Source: Ferruginibacter sp. (GTDB lineage Bacteria; Bacteroidota; Bacteroidia; Chitinophagales; Chitinophagaceae). From it: 44,892 nt of DNA. Under the pieces are notes generated by a model that was given only the letters and a program-made list of their open reading frames with translations, was not told the DNA's origin and ran no database searches. The first letter of the stretch is position 1; the number at the start of each line of letters is the position of its first letter. The translations under genes were made by a program, and so were the position numbers. Shown one piece after another: positions 8,235 to 17,507 of this stretch. Where the stretch lies: the NCBI GenBank assembly GCA_025351645.1, contig JANXVN010000287.1, positions 1 through 44,892 on the forward strand, written 5' to 3'.

Positions 8235-10163
8235 ATGAGAATTTTTGCCATCGCTATCTTTTTACTGATTGCATGCCACCACCTAACCGCCCAGCTTTGC
8301 CAGGGAAGCCTTGGCGATCCCATTGTTAATATAACTTTTGGCGCTGGTAACAATCCCGGCCCACAATTATCTGCGGCGGCAACCGGTTATTCATTTGTTT
8401 CTTTCGATTGCCCGATGGATGGGTCTTACACCGTACGCAACAGCACTACCAGTTGTTTTGGTGATAGCTGGCACACCCTTACGGCCGATCATACCGGAGA
8501 TGCTAATGGTTATTTTATGTTGGTAAATGCCTCCCTTGCGCCAAGTGCTTTTTATGTGGATACTGTTAGGGGCCTATGCGGCAATACTACTTACGAGTTT
8601 GCCGCCTGGGTAATGAATATTCTTAAGCAATCTGCCTGTAACGGCATTGGTATTGAACCTAACTTAACTTTTAGTTTAGAAAATACTGATGGCACTATCC
8701 TGCAAACTTATAATACTAATAATATCCCCATGCAGGCATCGCCTACCTGGCAACAGTTTGGCTTTTTCTTCACCACTCCTATAAGCGTCTCAAATGTAGT
8801 ATTAAGAATAGTTAATAATGCGGTAGGCGGTTGTGGCAATGATATTGCTTTGGATGATATTACATTTAGGGCCTGCGGGCCGCAGGTTAGTACTAGCATT
8901 ATAGGCAATAATAACAATACACAAGTTATTTGCCAGGGTACTGCAAAATCTGTAACATTTACTTCAAGCGTACCTCCAGCATTTAGTAATTATCATACAC
9001 AATGGCAAAGCAGCCCCCACAATGGCGTGTGGACGGATATTCCAGGCGAAACCAACCCAACGCTTACGGTTATTTTTCCTGCAACAACCCCGCCAGGCGT
9101 TTTCGATTATAGGGTTTCAGCAGCCTCTCCGGAAAATTTTAATTCATTAAAATGCCGGGTAGCATCTGTAATACTTTTTGTGCAAATAAATCCACTACCG
9201 GTAATAAGCGCAGTAAACAGTGGCCCTGTATGCCAAAATACTACATTGGTTTTATCAGCCTCCGGTGGCACACAATATGCATGGAGTGGTGCTAATAATT
9301 TTACAGCTTCCGGCTCAGCAGTAAGCATTACCAATGTACAACCAACACAAGCCGGTAAGTATTATGTGCTTGTTACAGATACCAACGGCTGTACTAATAC
9401 AGATTCTACTGTTGCCGTTGTAAACCCAGCGCCCATTGCCACCGTTGCTTTTACAGAAGCTGCCATCTGCACCGGTAATAATATACAGCTAATAAGCAGT
9501 GGTGGCGGCAGTTACGCCTGGCTGCCCGCTACAGGTTTATCTTCAGTTTCTATCGCATCGCCAATTGCATCGCCTACAGCTACCACACAATATACGGTTA
9601 CGGTTACCAATAGTTTTGCCTGTGCAGATACTGCCGCCATTGTAGTAAACGTAAACGAAAGCCCCACCGCCAACGCCGGCCCCGATAAAGCTATAATGGC
9701 CGGCACCAGCATAAAATTATTGGCCACCGCCACCGGGCAATCAGTAACTTATTTGTGGGCGCCCAATATATACATTGATGATGCCACTATTTTACAACCA
9801 ACCGTAAGCCCGCCTGCGGATATTACTTATGCCCTAACCGTAACCTCTACCAATGGCTGTGGCACTGCTGTTGATAGCATGCATGTTTTTATGTTCAAAG
9901 GCATATACATACCCTCCGCATTTTCGCCCAATGGCGATGGTATTAACGATACCTGGAAAATACCCGCACTAGCTGTCTTTCCAAATTTCCAATTGTCGGT
10001 TTATGACCGGTTTGGGCACATCGTTTTTCAAAATAAAAAAACCAGCCTGCCATGGGATGGTACTTATAAAGGCGTACCCGTAAGCCCCGGTACCTATGTT
10101 TATATTTTAGACTTAAAAAATGCTCCAGGGATTTTAAAAGGAAAGCTTGTATTGGTAAGGTAA
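8235..10163 (+). CDS. Secreted multidomain protein with gliding-motility-type (CHU_C) C-terminal domain
   Basis: Large extracellular or cell-surface protein, 642 aa from the ATG at 8235. That start gives a clean signal peptide (MRIFAIAIFLLIACHHLTAQ); a GTG at 8223 would only add four residues. After it comes a cysteine-containing beta-rich domain typical of Bacteroidota exoproteins (GDPIVNITFGAG; ALDDITFRACG; residues about 25-215), then several Ig/PKD-like repeats (about 220-545). The C-terminal CHU_C domain has the hallmark FSPNGDGINDTWKIP, YDRFGHIVF, WDGTYKGVPVSPGTYVY and a terminal LVLVR. CHU_C domains are known type IX secretion (type B) sorting signals. Cargo function is unknown; adhesion or carbohydrate binding is plausible. 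Confidence 0.92.
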   Translation: MRIFAIAIFLLIACHHLTAQLCQGSLGDPIVNITFGAGNNPGPQLSAAATGYSFVSFDCPMDGSYTVRNSTTSCFGDSWHTLTADHTGDANGYFMLVNASLAPSAFYVDTVRGLCGNTTYEFAAWVMNILKQSACNGIGIEPNLTFSLENTDGTILQTYNTNNIPMQASPTWQQFGFFFTTPISVSNVVLRIVNNAVGGCGNDIALDDITFRACGPQVSTSIIGNNNNTQVICQGTAKSVTFTSSVPPAFSNYHTQWQSSPHNGVWTDIPGETNPTLTVIFPATTPPGVFDYRVSAASPENFNSLKCRVASVILFVQINPLPVISAVNSGPVCQNTTLVLSASGGTQYAWSGANNFTASGSAVSITNVQPTQAGKYYVLVTDTNGCTNTDSTVAVVNPAPIATVAFTEAAICTGNNIQLISSGGGSYAWLPATGLSSVSIASPIASPTATTQYTVTVTNSFACADTAAIVVNVNESPTANAGPDKAIMAGTSIKLLATATGQSVTYLWAPNIYIDDATILQPTVSPPADITYALTVTSTNGCGTAVDSMHVFMFKGIYIPSAFSPNGDGINDTWKIPALAVFPNFQLSVYDRFGHIVFQNKKTSLPWDGTYKGVPVSPGTYVYILDLKNAPGILKGKLVLVR

Positions 10164-10194
10164 TTGTATTTTTTAATAATGGCGTGCCCCAAGC

Positions 10195-10290
10195 CGCGGC
10201 GGCAAGGGGCCGGGCTATCCGCTACAATCTTTTTTTGCGGGCGGCCCGACAAAAAAAGGATTTCCGCTGCTATCCCTCACGCACGGTGCA
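10195..10290. repeat. GC-rich imperfect palindromic intergenic element
   Basis: Just after the CHU_C stop the sequence turns GC-rich. At 10226-10262, AATCTTTTTTTGCGGGC pairs with GCCCGACAAAAAAAGGATT to form a long hairpin. It is flanked by related words (CGGGCTATCCGCT and GATTTCCGCTGCTATCCC). The base composition contrasts with its neighbours. It looks like the REP-like intergenic hairpins common in Bacteroidota and may act as a terminator for the upstream gene. Copy number in the genome cannot be seen here. Confidence 0.55.
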
Positions 10291-10444
10291 ACGGCCACAC
10301 GGTAAATTTTATATTCTTCTTATCAGAAAAAATAAAAAAAATCAACCGTAATTTTAAGTTTCGTTACAAAAATTTAAACTGGCTTGTTGGGCATAATGCA
10401 CTGTGGTGGCATATATTCTTGCCCTTGTAACAATAAGCTTATAA

Positions 10445-11365
10445 GAAATATACAAGTTTGCCAAACAAGCAGCACAAATCATAAAGGCAAAATATGTTAA
10501 CCTATTTACAGGCTTTGGATTTAAAAAAATCTTTGGTGAAGAAGCCAGCAAGCCACTCTTGCTCAACTTCCTGAATGCACTATTGCCCCAGCAAAATAAA
10601 ATTGTTAGCCTCTCCTTTAAAAATACAGAACAGTGAGGGCAGTCTGATGCGGATAGAAAAGCCATTTACGACATCTATTGCGAAAATGAAAATGGAGAAA
10701 AATTTATTATTAACTTCAAAAAGCCAAACAAAATTATTTCAAGGAAAGGACTATTTACTATTCAACATTCTCTATAAGTGAACAAGCAAAAAAAGGAGAG
10801 TGGCTGCCCGACTGGATCATTCAGGCGGGGAATTATAATTTGAAAGTTGTCTATTGTGTGGGCATCCTCAACTTTACTTTTGATGATTATGAAATCGAGC
10901 CAGAGAAAAGCGAAGCAGTACATACCATCAAATTAAAAAACCAAAACGGCAAAGTTTTTACGACAAGCTTACCTACATCTACCTTGAAATGCCAAATTTT
11001 AAGCAGGCAAAAGCAGAACTAAAAACACGCCTTGATAAATGGCTATACTTCATCAAGCACCTGGAAGACTTTCAAACAATACCAACAATTTTAAAGACAA
11101 AGTATTTCCACAAGCCTTCGAAAAAGCAGAGCTTGCAAAATTGGGGTACGAAGAATTAGAAAAGTATGAAATGAATCTGAAAGTTTATAGGGATTATAAT
11201 AACACTATCGATACTGCTTTTGATGAAGGAAAACTAGAAGGAAAATTAGAAGGAAAACTAGAAGGAAAACTAGAGATTGCAAAAGCATTAAAGGATAGCG
11301 GAATACCTACCGAAGTTATTATTAAAACCACAGGGCTTTCCGAAAGCGAGATCAGTAAGCTTTAA
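10445..11365 (+). pseudogene. Decayed Rpn/PD-(D/E)XK nuclease-family transposase
   Basis: Conceptual joining of frames gives a recognisable Rpn-type (PD-(D/E)XK nuclease family transposase) protein: KYVNLFTGFGFKKIFGEEA; AIYDIYCENENGEKF; LQKAKQNYFKERTIYYST; VVYCVGILNFTFDDYE; YDKLTYIYLEMPNF; RLDKWLYFIKHLEDFQTIP; DKVFPQAFEKAELAKLG; and a C-terminal EGK repeat tail ending SESEISKL. Damage is a TGA at 10634-10636, frameshifts near 10711-10713, 10955-10959 and 11089-11092, and no ATG before the conserved N-terminus. The family is known for recombination-promoting nucleases with mobile behaviour. No terminal inverted repeats or target duplications could be identified. Clearly non-functional as written. 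Confidence 0.85.
11225..11272 (+). repeat. 12-bp tandem repeat, 4 copies, within the Rpn relic
   Basis: GAAGGAAAACTA repeated four times (one copy with A to T at the third-last base), encoding EGKL units. Such EGK/EGL repeats are typical of the C-terminal linker of Rpn-family proteins and are prone to length change. Confidence 0.85.
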
Positions 11366-11437
11366 AATACAAAGCTGCCTATTACGTAAAAATTGAACGA
11401 AATAATAAATGTTATGGCATAAAAGCCTTCCATCATT

Positions 11438-11481
11438 TAATATAAAAAAGGACCAGCATGTGCTGATCCTTTTTTATATTA
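11438..11481. terminator. Strong bidirectional terminator hairpin
   Basis: A 21-bp stem (11438-11458 against 11461-11481, one G-T wobble) with a 2-nt loop. The arms contain AAAAAAGG and CCTTTTTT, so each strand ends in a U tract. It lies between the convergent Rpn relic and the TonB-dependent receptor, and can terminate both. Confidence 0.88.
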
Positions 11482-11492
11482 CGAGTACTATT

Positions 11493-14351
11493 TTAAAAAT
11501 TAAAAGCAAGCTTGCTAAACAGCCTTCTGCCGTTAAAGCCCATTTGTACAGAATCCCACGGACCGCCAGATTCGTTATCGCCAAACCATTGTTTTGCCAA
11601 AGGGTTAAGCCCAAGGTTTGGATGAACATTGAACAAGTTATCCGCACCAACAAAAAGGCTTATTTTTTTGCTGAACTTGAACGATAAAAATACATCCGAA
11701 ACCACTTTTCCTGAGAAATTAAATACTTCTGGCACAAGCACTCCGGTAGCATCAGAAGGTACTTGCGGGTTAATGCCCGTTTGGTTGGGATTATCGTCTG
11801 TAACAGAGCCAAAACCTAATAGCCTTATGTTGCCGTAATAAGTAAGGTGAGTACCAAAACCTACCTTGTCAATGCTATAATCCAGGCTTAAAGTAAATTT
11901 TGCTTTAGGTGCAGAAGCTAATAAAAATGCTTCTTCCCTATCACTAAAAAATGTCTTGCGGTTTAAAGGCGTACCGTTTAAAGCATCCGGTACGTGTATG
12001 GCATTAATTTTCATGTGTTGCAGGTTGCCTGCTAACAAAGCCTTAAAACTTTTGTTGCCCCATTTTTTAGAATAATCTACTACAAGGTCAAGCCCATAAT
12101 TGGTGGTGTTTACGGCATTGTCAAAAAACTGTGCGGTAGATACGCCAATAGCGTTTAACTGCGACCGGAAAGCATCAGGCAATGTTTCATCGTTGGCGCT
12201 AAACAAGCCCGATAATACAATCCTGTTCTTTACTTTTATCATGTAGCCATCAGCGGTAAAGGTTAAGCTGGGTAATGGTTTCCAGCTAAAGCCAAGGCTG
12301 GTGTTAAGCGACGTTTCCTGCTTAAGGTTTGGTATGCCGGCAGCCTTTGTAATAGCATCGCCGTTACGTGCAATACGGGATTGTATCAATTTACCGCCAC
12401 TAAATGAGGTAAGCGTGTTGCTAAAATTAATTTGTTGTAAAGATGGTGCCCTAAAGCCTGTGCTAATTGAACCTCTTACATTAAAATTACCAGGCAGCTT
12501 ATAACGGCTGGCCAATTTAAAAGTTGCTACAGAACCAAAATCAGAGTAATGCTCGTACCGTATTGCACCATCTAACAACCATTTTTTAGTGGCGTTTAAT
12601 TCACCATCTACATAAATGCTTTGGTTGGTACGATGGGCGGCAATTACATCCGAAGGGCTAAAGCCTGGAAACCCTTGTGCGCCTGCGGCAGGGCTTCTTG
12701 ATGAATCTGCAGGATTGTGGCCCTGGCCTATTTGGTTAGGGTAAATAATTGGGTCTGTATGATAACTCTTCCACGAAGATTCTTCCCCTTCATAGATCGC
12801 ATATCTTTCGTATCGGTTCTCTGCGCCAATGCCTAAATTAAAGCCTTCGGCAACATCAAAAGCCTTGCTAAAATCAAGGTTGGTAGTATTTTGAAGAAAA
12901 TTAAATCCGCCATCATCAAAATTAGTCTTCGACCTATCGCCAATAATGGAAGCATTGTAAGTTTTATCTCCGTAATAATGAAACCCGTTCCTGCCTAAAG
13001 TGTTGCTGGCATCCCAGTTCCAACCATCGCCTAATGTACCTTTAAAACCAACTGCGAGCGAGGCATCCGCAATATGCGTTTGTATGTGTGGGTTGTAATA
13101 CGTTTCACCATCATTTGTAGTGTGCATTATGCTAGGGTCAAATAAAACATTGCCGCTTGCACTTACCGGAAAACGCTCTGGCTTGGCACTATAATTTCTT
13201 GAGTAAGCATAAGCATCAGACGATTTAAAATTGTAGCCGCCGAAAGAATAAAAAGTTGTTTTGCTGGTGGCGCTCAATGGTACTTCCATATTGTACATAG
13301 CGCCGTAAGTTTTAACAGAACCATCACCAAAAGCCCTGCGGCTGCTGTTTACATAAGGCAAGGCATTTTTATCTGTTGCATTGTTAACCGTATCTGCCTG
13401 CCTAAAAGTTTTTGCCTGCGATAAAAAATCTAATGAAAAATTTATGAAACCGCCATTTTTACCAAGCGCCAACCCATTGTTGGCAGAGATAGTATAAGTA
13501 CCTCCATCAATAGCGTGGCTGGAAATATATTGGTTAGAAGCCCTTTGCGAATAAGAATTAAATTTAGTATCATCGTAACCGCTCCAGCCGGTGTTGATGC
13601 TCCAATGATTAATGTCTTTTTTTAAAACGATATTAATTACGCCGGCCATGGCATCAGAGCCATATTGGGCAGAAGCTCCATCACGTAAAATCTCTATCCT
13701 ATCTACCGCAGCTTCCGGAAAAGAATTTAAATCAGAGCCGGAATTGCCTCTTCCCCTTGTACCAAATAACGCTACAAACGCAGTCTGATGGCGGCGTTTG
13801 CCGTTTATTAAAACCAAGGTTTGGTCTGGCCCAAGCCCACGTAAAGTACCTAGGTCAACATGGTCTGCACCATCCGCACCACTTTGTTTATTGTAATTAA
13901 AAGAGGGGGCAGCCATGTTTAAAATAGAGGTAATGTCCATTTTAGCAGTGGGCAGCCCAACCTGGTTTATTTTAATAACATCTACCGGAACCGCAGTTTC
14001 TGTTTTTGCCCTTGCAGCGCCACGGGTGCCTAAAATAACTATGTCCCCTAAATCTACAGTAGCAGCTTCCATTGCTATAGAAACTGTTGTTAGGCTGCCA
14101 AGCGTTATCGTTTGAATCTTATAACCTATACTGCTTATTTCTAAAACGTCGTTGGGTTTTGCTAAAATGCTTAAAGTGCCTTCGCTATTTGCGGTAATGC
14201 CTTTTTTGGTAAATTTTACTTTAACCGATGCATTAGGCAAAGGATTTCCATTTTTTGCATCGGTAACTTTTACGGTAAAAATTTGCTGTGCAAATAGCGT
14301 ACAAGAGCAAAAAATAAAAGCTGCTATTAAATTAAATTTCTTCATATTCAT
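11493..14351 (-). CDS. TonB-dependent outer-membrane receptor
   Basis: 952-residue outer-membrane beta-barrel transporter that takes up large ligands with TonB energy. Order: signal peptide (residues 1-21, ending LFAQ); CarboxypepD_reg-like domain (about 25-100, with KGITANSEGTLSI and ISSIGYKIQ); TonB-box-like stretch GDIVILGTRG; plug domain (about 115-240, with LRGLGPDQTLVLINGKRRH and IEILRDGASAQYGSDAMAGVINI); barrel to the C-terminal KLAFNF. The barrel carries the usual GFRAPS motif. M1 and M3 are both possible starts. No SusD partner lies next to it, so this is not a standard SusC/D locus. Ligand unknown. ExbB/ExbD genes lie elsewhere in the window (24.8-25.9 kb). Confidence 0.94.
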   Translation of the reverse strand: MNMKKFNLIAAFIFCSCTLFAQQIFTVKVTDAKNGNPLPNASVKVKFTKKGITANSEGTLSILAKPNDVLEISSIGYKIQTITLGSLTTVSIAMEAATVDLGDIVILGTRGAARAKTETAVPVDVIKINQVGLPTAKMDITSILNMAAPSFNYNKQSGADGADHVDLGTLRGLGPDQTLVLINGKRRHQTAFVALFGTRGRGNSGSDLNSFPEAAVDRIEILRDGASAQYGSDAMAGVINIVLKKDINHWSINTGWSGYDDTKFNSYSQRASNQYISSHAIDGGTYTISANNGLALGKNGGFINFSLDFLSQAKTFRQADTVNNATDKNALPYVNSSRRAFGDGSVKTYGAMYNMEVPLSATSKTTFYSFGGYNFKSSDAYAYSRNYSAKPERFPVSASGNVLFDPSIMHTTNDGETYYNPHIQTHIADASLAVGFKGTLGDGWNWDASNTLGRNGFHYYGDKTYNASIIGDRSKTNFDDGGFNFLQNTTNLDFSKAFDVAEGFNLGIGAENRYERYAIYEGEESSWKSYHTDPIIYPNQIGQGHNPADSSRSPAAGAQGFPGFSPSDVIAAHRTNQSIYVDGELNATKKWLLDGAIRYEHYSDFGSVATFKLASRYKLPGNFNVRGSISTGFRAPSLQQINFSNTLTSFSGGKLIQSRIARNGDAITKAAGIPNLKQETSLNTSLGFSWKPLPSLTFTADGYMIKVKNRIVLSGLFSANDETLPDAFRSQLNAIGVSTAQFFDNAVNTTNYGLDLVVDYSKKWGNKSFKALLAGNLQHMKINAIHVPDALNGTPLNRKTFFSDREEAFLLASAPKAKFTLSLDYSIDKVGFGTHLTYYGNIRLLGFGSVTDDNPNQTGINPQVPSDATGVLVPEVFNFSGKVVSDVFLSFKFSKKISLFVGADNLFNVHPNLGLNPLAKQWFGDNESGGPWDSVQMGFNGRRLFSKLAFNF

Positions 14352-14891
14352 TTTTTTGGTTGCACTAAGTTCTAAATAAAATAAGATATTGTAATTTTTT
14401 TTATGTTTTTTTTCATTTTTACAATAAAAGCTAGTTAATTAAGCTATTTTTTAGTAAAGGAAAAAGGATTTTAAATAATGTGGCAGTAAAAAACTGTTCA
14501 AAGGTTTCTTAAAATTTATTGGGCTTTATAAGAAATAAGTGCAAAACGGCTCTCAATTTGGTCAATTAGGTACCACTTTCAATGCATCTTTAACGTATAA
14601 ATTTTAAGAAGATGATTTAATAGATCCTTGGTGAGGATCTATTGCAAAGAAGGTTAGCCTTTTTTAAAAAGGATTTTTTATAAGAAAAATAGGGGCAATT
14701 TTGCAGGGGATTTCTAAGATGGAATGGGCATAGGCAAAAAGGCAAACACTACACTTACAAATTTAGGAGGAGATGCAAAAAGGTATGGCGTACAAGGGAG
14801 GACGTCCGCCCCGCTGCCATTCGGACAGGCAACAATGATTATCACAGCTGTTGTATTGGCCCAAACAATAATTTAAATAAAGAAAAACAAC
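14352..14891. other. 540-bp intergenic region between divergent genes
   Basis: No convincing gene in either direction. It should contain the TonB-receptor promoter (left end, minus strand) and the GNAT promoter (right end). It holds a 7-bp-stem hairpin at 14621-14641 (TAGATCC...GGATCTA) and the 29-bp GC-rich hairpin repeat at 14802-14830. Confidence 0.6.
14802..14830 (-). repeat. 29-bp interspersed hairpin repeat, copy 1
   Basis: Read on the minus strand it matches positions 28908-28936 on the plus strand at 27 of 29 bases. The core is GTCCGAATGGCAGC with flanking GTCCG/CGGAC arms that can pair as a small hairpin. It is GC-rich in an AT-rich gap. Confidence 0.7.
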
Positions 14892-15413
14892 ATGACGGAG
14901 ATAATAAACAGCACCCCCCAGGATATTGATACCATTTTCAAGTTTTATGACGTAGCAATCGCCTATCAAAAAACAAAATTCAATAAACACTGGCAAGGTT
15001 TTGAACGGCTACTTATTGAAAAAGAAATTGCAGAAAACAGGCAATATAAAATTTTGGTGGATAAAGTTATTGCTTGTGTATTTGCCGTTACTTTTAATGA
15101 TGCCGCTATTTGGGGCGAAAAGGATAAAGTACCTTCTATTTACCTGCACCGCATTGTTACAGATAATACATTTAGAGGCAATGATTTTGTACGAAAAATT
15201 GCTGCCTGGGCTATAGATTATGGCAGTAAAACCAACAAACAATTTGTGCGCATGGATACCTGGGGCGATAACAAAAAACTAATTGCGTACTACCAGCAGT
15301 GCGGTTTTACATTTTTAGGGCTAACAGAAGAAATGAATGCTGCAGACCTGCCTAAACATTACGATAGCATCCGGCTAAGCCTATTTGAAATAGCTATACA
15401 GCCGGCTTTGTAA
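14892..15413 (+). CDS. GNAT-family N-acetyltransferase
   Basis: 173-residue GNAT-fold protein, a class that transfers acetyl from acetyl-CoA to an amine. The acetyl-CoA-binding region is visible as YLHRIVTDNTFRGNDFVRKI (residues about 94-113), with the R-x-x-G/A-type loop partly altered to FRGND. The C-terminal AYYQQCGFTFLG is the usual GNAT beta-6/alpha-4 signature. The first half (INSTPQDIDTIFKFYDVAI) matches the common N-terminal strand-helix. Substrate unknown. It stands alone: the TonB receptor diverges upstream and a decayed methyltransferase gene follows. Confidence 0.88.
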   Translation: MTEIINSTPQDIDTIFKFYDVAIAYQKTKFNKHWQGFERLLIEKEIAENRQYKILVDKVIACVFAVTFNDAAIWGEKDKVPSIYLHRIVTDNTFRGNDFVRKIAAWAIDYGSKTNKQFVRMDTWGDNKKLIAYYQQCGFTFLGLTEEMNAADLPKHYDSIRLSLFEIAIQPAL

Positions 15414-15486
15414 TAATGGTATACTAAACTTGCTTGCGCGGATAGCCTTTTGGAAACTTTATTTTAAAACATAAAATCTATCAATC

Positions 15487-16202
15487 ATGGCAATGTATGA
15501 TAACGCAAATACAGTAACTGCTTCGTTTGGCATTACTTATATTTCGGCGCATTTGCTTCAAGTGTAGTGAGCAGATTTTGTAAAACTTAAAAAAGTAATT
15601 ACCCATTTATTTAAGCAATAAGGCCGGCCTATAAATACACTGGATAATTGTATTGGCAATGCGAGGAGACCGAAGCATTTATGCTGCATAAAAGAAATTT
15701 AAGTAATGGTTGCTAACTATGCGGGCACCGATAATGCGCAAGCCTGCGATAATATAGCTACAGAAATTATTGCTGGCTTGCATATTCAAAAAAAAGTATT
15801 GGCGCAATTTTTTGAAGTAACTAATTTTGCAGCAAGGCCCAAAAAATACGACCTGATACTTACTGCCTGGTTTACGGCCGGCAATTTTTATATGGATGAT
15901 TTTACTTTTAAACATATGACTATGCTGGTAAAAAACTAGGCCTTACCAGCAATAAAAAATTCACCAGCTTATGGCAAAGTTTGTATGCATTATTAAACCT
16001 GGCGGGGAAAAAATTTTTAACGCCTGATAAAAAGATAATGACAGTTGCGATGATAGCTTACTGCTACAGGAGAAGGCTTTTGGCCGCAACAGCTTACTGA
16101 AAAAAAGTTACAAGCCTATTTGCTTTTGTGCCAGCAGAAAAAATTAACTACACCATATTAGATGCTTATAAATATGCCATGCAGGTACCTATAAAAAAGT
16201 AG
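15487..16202 (+). pseudogene. Decayed class I SAM-dependent methyltransferase gene
   Basis: Several short frames on the plus strand give pieces that read in order as one protein: MAMYDNANTVTASFGITYIS; EETEAFMLHKRNL; TDNAQACDNIATEIIAGL; KYDLILTAWFTAGNFY; TSLWQSLYALL; KPGGEKIFN; EGFW-type end (FWPQQLTEKKLQAYL); and FVPAEKINYTILDAYKYAMQ ending at TAG 16200-16202. The Asp after KKY and the KPGG turn fit the post-core part of Rossmann methyltransferases. At least four frame changes and several stops break it; a region that should hold the SAM-binding glycine loop is missing or scrambled. The methyltransferase call is moderate; that the gene is broken is clear. Confidence 0.6.
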
Positions 16203-16232
16203 CAATAAGTTGGATTGACAATCATGATAGGC

Positions 16233-17423
16233 TTATTTTTTATTGTATTCTTCCAGGGCCTTCTCTAAACAATCCATAGCCGCATTAATAGCGGTGGTGT
16301 TTATAACATAGGCCAGGCGGACTTCTTGCTTGCCTAAGCCTGGCGTGCCGTAAAAGCCGCTTGCTGGTGCCAGCATAATTGTTTGCCCTTTGTAACTAAA
16401 TGATTCCAGCAGCCATTGGCAAAATATATCCGCATCTTCCACAGGTAGTTTTGCCATTGCATAAAATGCGCCACCGGGGTTAGGGCAAAAAACGCCGGGT
16501 ATGGCATTCAATCTTTTAACGATGGTATCCCTTCTTTTTTTATATTCTGCTTTAATGCTGTCAAAGTAATCCAGCGGTAAATCAACGGCAGCTTCGCCTA
16601 AAATTTGGGCGAACGATGGCGGGCTTAGCCTTGCCTGCGCAAACTTCATTACAGCAGCAAGCACAGCTTTATTTTTTGTTACCAATGCACCTATCCTTCC
16701 GCCGCAGGCGCTATACCTTTTGCTGATAGTATCCATCAACAAAATATTATCATCTGCGCCGGTTAAGTGCATGGCGCTGGTATGGGTGCCTTCATAACAA
16801 AATTCCCGGTAGGCTTCATCCGAAAATAAAAACAGGTTGTGCTTTACAATTATCTGTTTTAATATTTCCATTTCTTCTTTGCTGTATAAATAACCGGTTG
16901 GGTTATTGGGGTTGCAAATAATGATGGCCTTCGTTTTTGGTGTAATTGCTTTTTCAAGCTCTTCCATTGGCGGCAAGGCAAAACCTGTTTCAATGCTAGA
17001 AAAAATAGGTTTTACTATAACACCAGCTTCTACAGCAAAACCGTTGTAGTTAGCATAAAAAGGCTCGGGGATAATTACTTCGTCGCCAGCATCCAGGCAG
17101 GCCATAAAGCCAAATAAAATAGCTTCGCTACCACCGGTAGTTATAATGATCTCCTCAGGCGTAACGTTAATGCCGGACCGGCTATAGTACTCCACCATTT
17201 TTTTACGGTAGCTTTCATTACCTGCGCTGTGGCTGTATTCCAGCACTTTAAAATCGCTGTTGCGCACGGCATCTAAAATTTGTGGCGGGGTCTCAATATC
17301 TGGCTGGCCTATATTAAGGTGGTATACTTTGGTGCCTCTTTTTTTTGCAGCTTCTGCAAAGGGCACTAATTTACGTATAGGTGAAGCGGGCATTGTTTCG
17401 CCGCGGTTGCTTATTGTTAACAT
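16233..17423 (-). CDS. PLP-dependent class I/II aminotransferase
   Basis: 396 residues from the ATG at 17423, which begins MLTISNRGETMPASPIRKL, the usual N-terminus of this aspartate-aminotransferase-like group. An in-frame ATG 42 bp earlier would add an unlikely extension. Fold type I motifs: GGSEAI, PEPFYANYNGF, CNPNNPTGYLYS (Asn contacting PLP), SDEAYREFCYEG and the Schiff-base lysine in DTISKRYSACGGRIG, then GAFYAM and the carboxylate-binding Arg in VRLAYV. It transfers amino groups between amino acids and 2-oxo acids in the cytosol. Exact substrates are not readable. It follows the META lipoprotein gene on the same strand with an 84-bp gap. Confidence 0.92.
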   Translation of the reverse strand: MLTISNRGETMPASPIRKLVPFAEAAKKRGTKVYHLNIGQPDIETPPQILDAVRNSDFKVLEYSHSAGNESYRKKMVEYYSRSGINVTPEEIIITTGGSEAILFGFMACLDAGDEVIIPEPFYANYNGFAVEAGVIVKPIFSSIETGFALPPMEELEKAITPKTKAIIICNPNNPTGYLYSKEEMEILKQIIVKHNLFLFSDEAYREFCYEGTHTSAMHLTGADDNILLMDTISKRYSACGGRIGALVTKNKAVLAAVMKFAQARLSPPSFAQILGEAAVDLPLDYFDSIKAEYKKRRDTIVKRLNAIPGVFCPNPGGAFYAMAKLPVEDADIFCQWLLESFSYKGQTIMLAPASGFYGTPGLGKQEVRLAYVINTTAINAAMDCLEKALEEYNKK

Positions 17424-17507
17424 GTTACAAATATAAAGCTGATTATGTAATAGGCAATGAGGCACTCAGCATTGTTGTAATCATTACCGAGCATGCTTTA
17501 AACAAAT

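Noticed and set aside
10164..10430. 88-codon plus-strand frame after the CHU_C stop
   Set aside because: It translates the GC-rich hairpin and AT-rich flank and has no domain; better explained as a non-coding repeat.
11225..11272. CRISPR-like short repeats
   Set aside because: 12-bp units in direct contact without spacers, in frame with the EGK tail of the Rpn relic.
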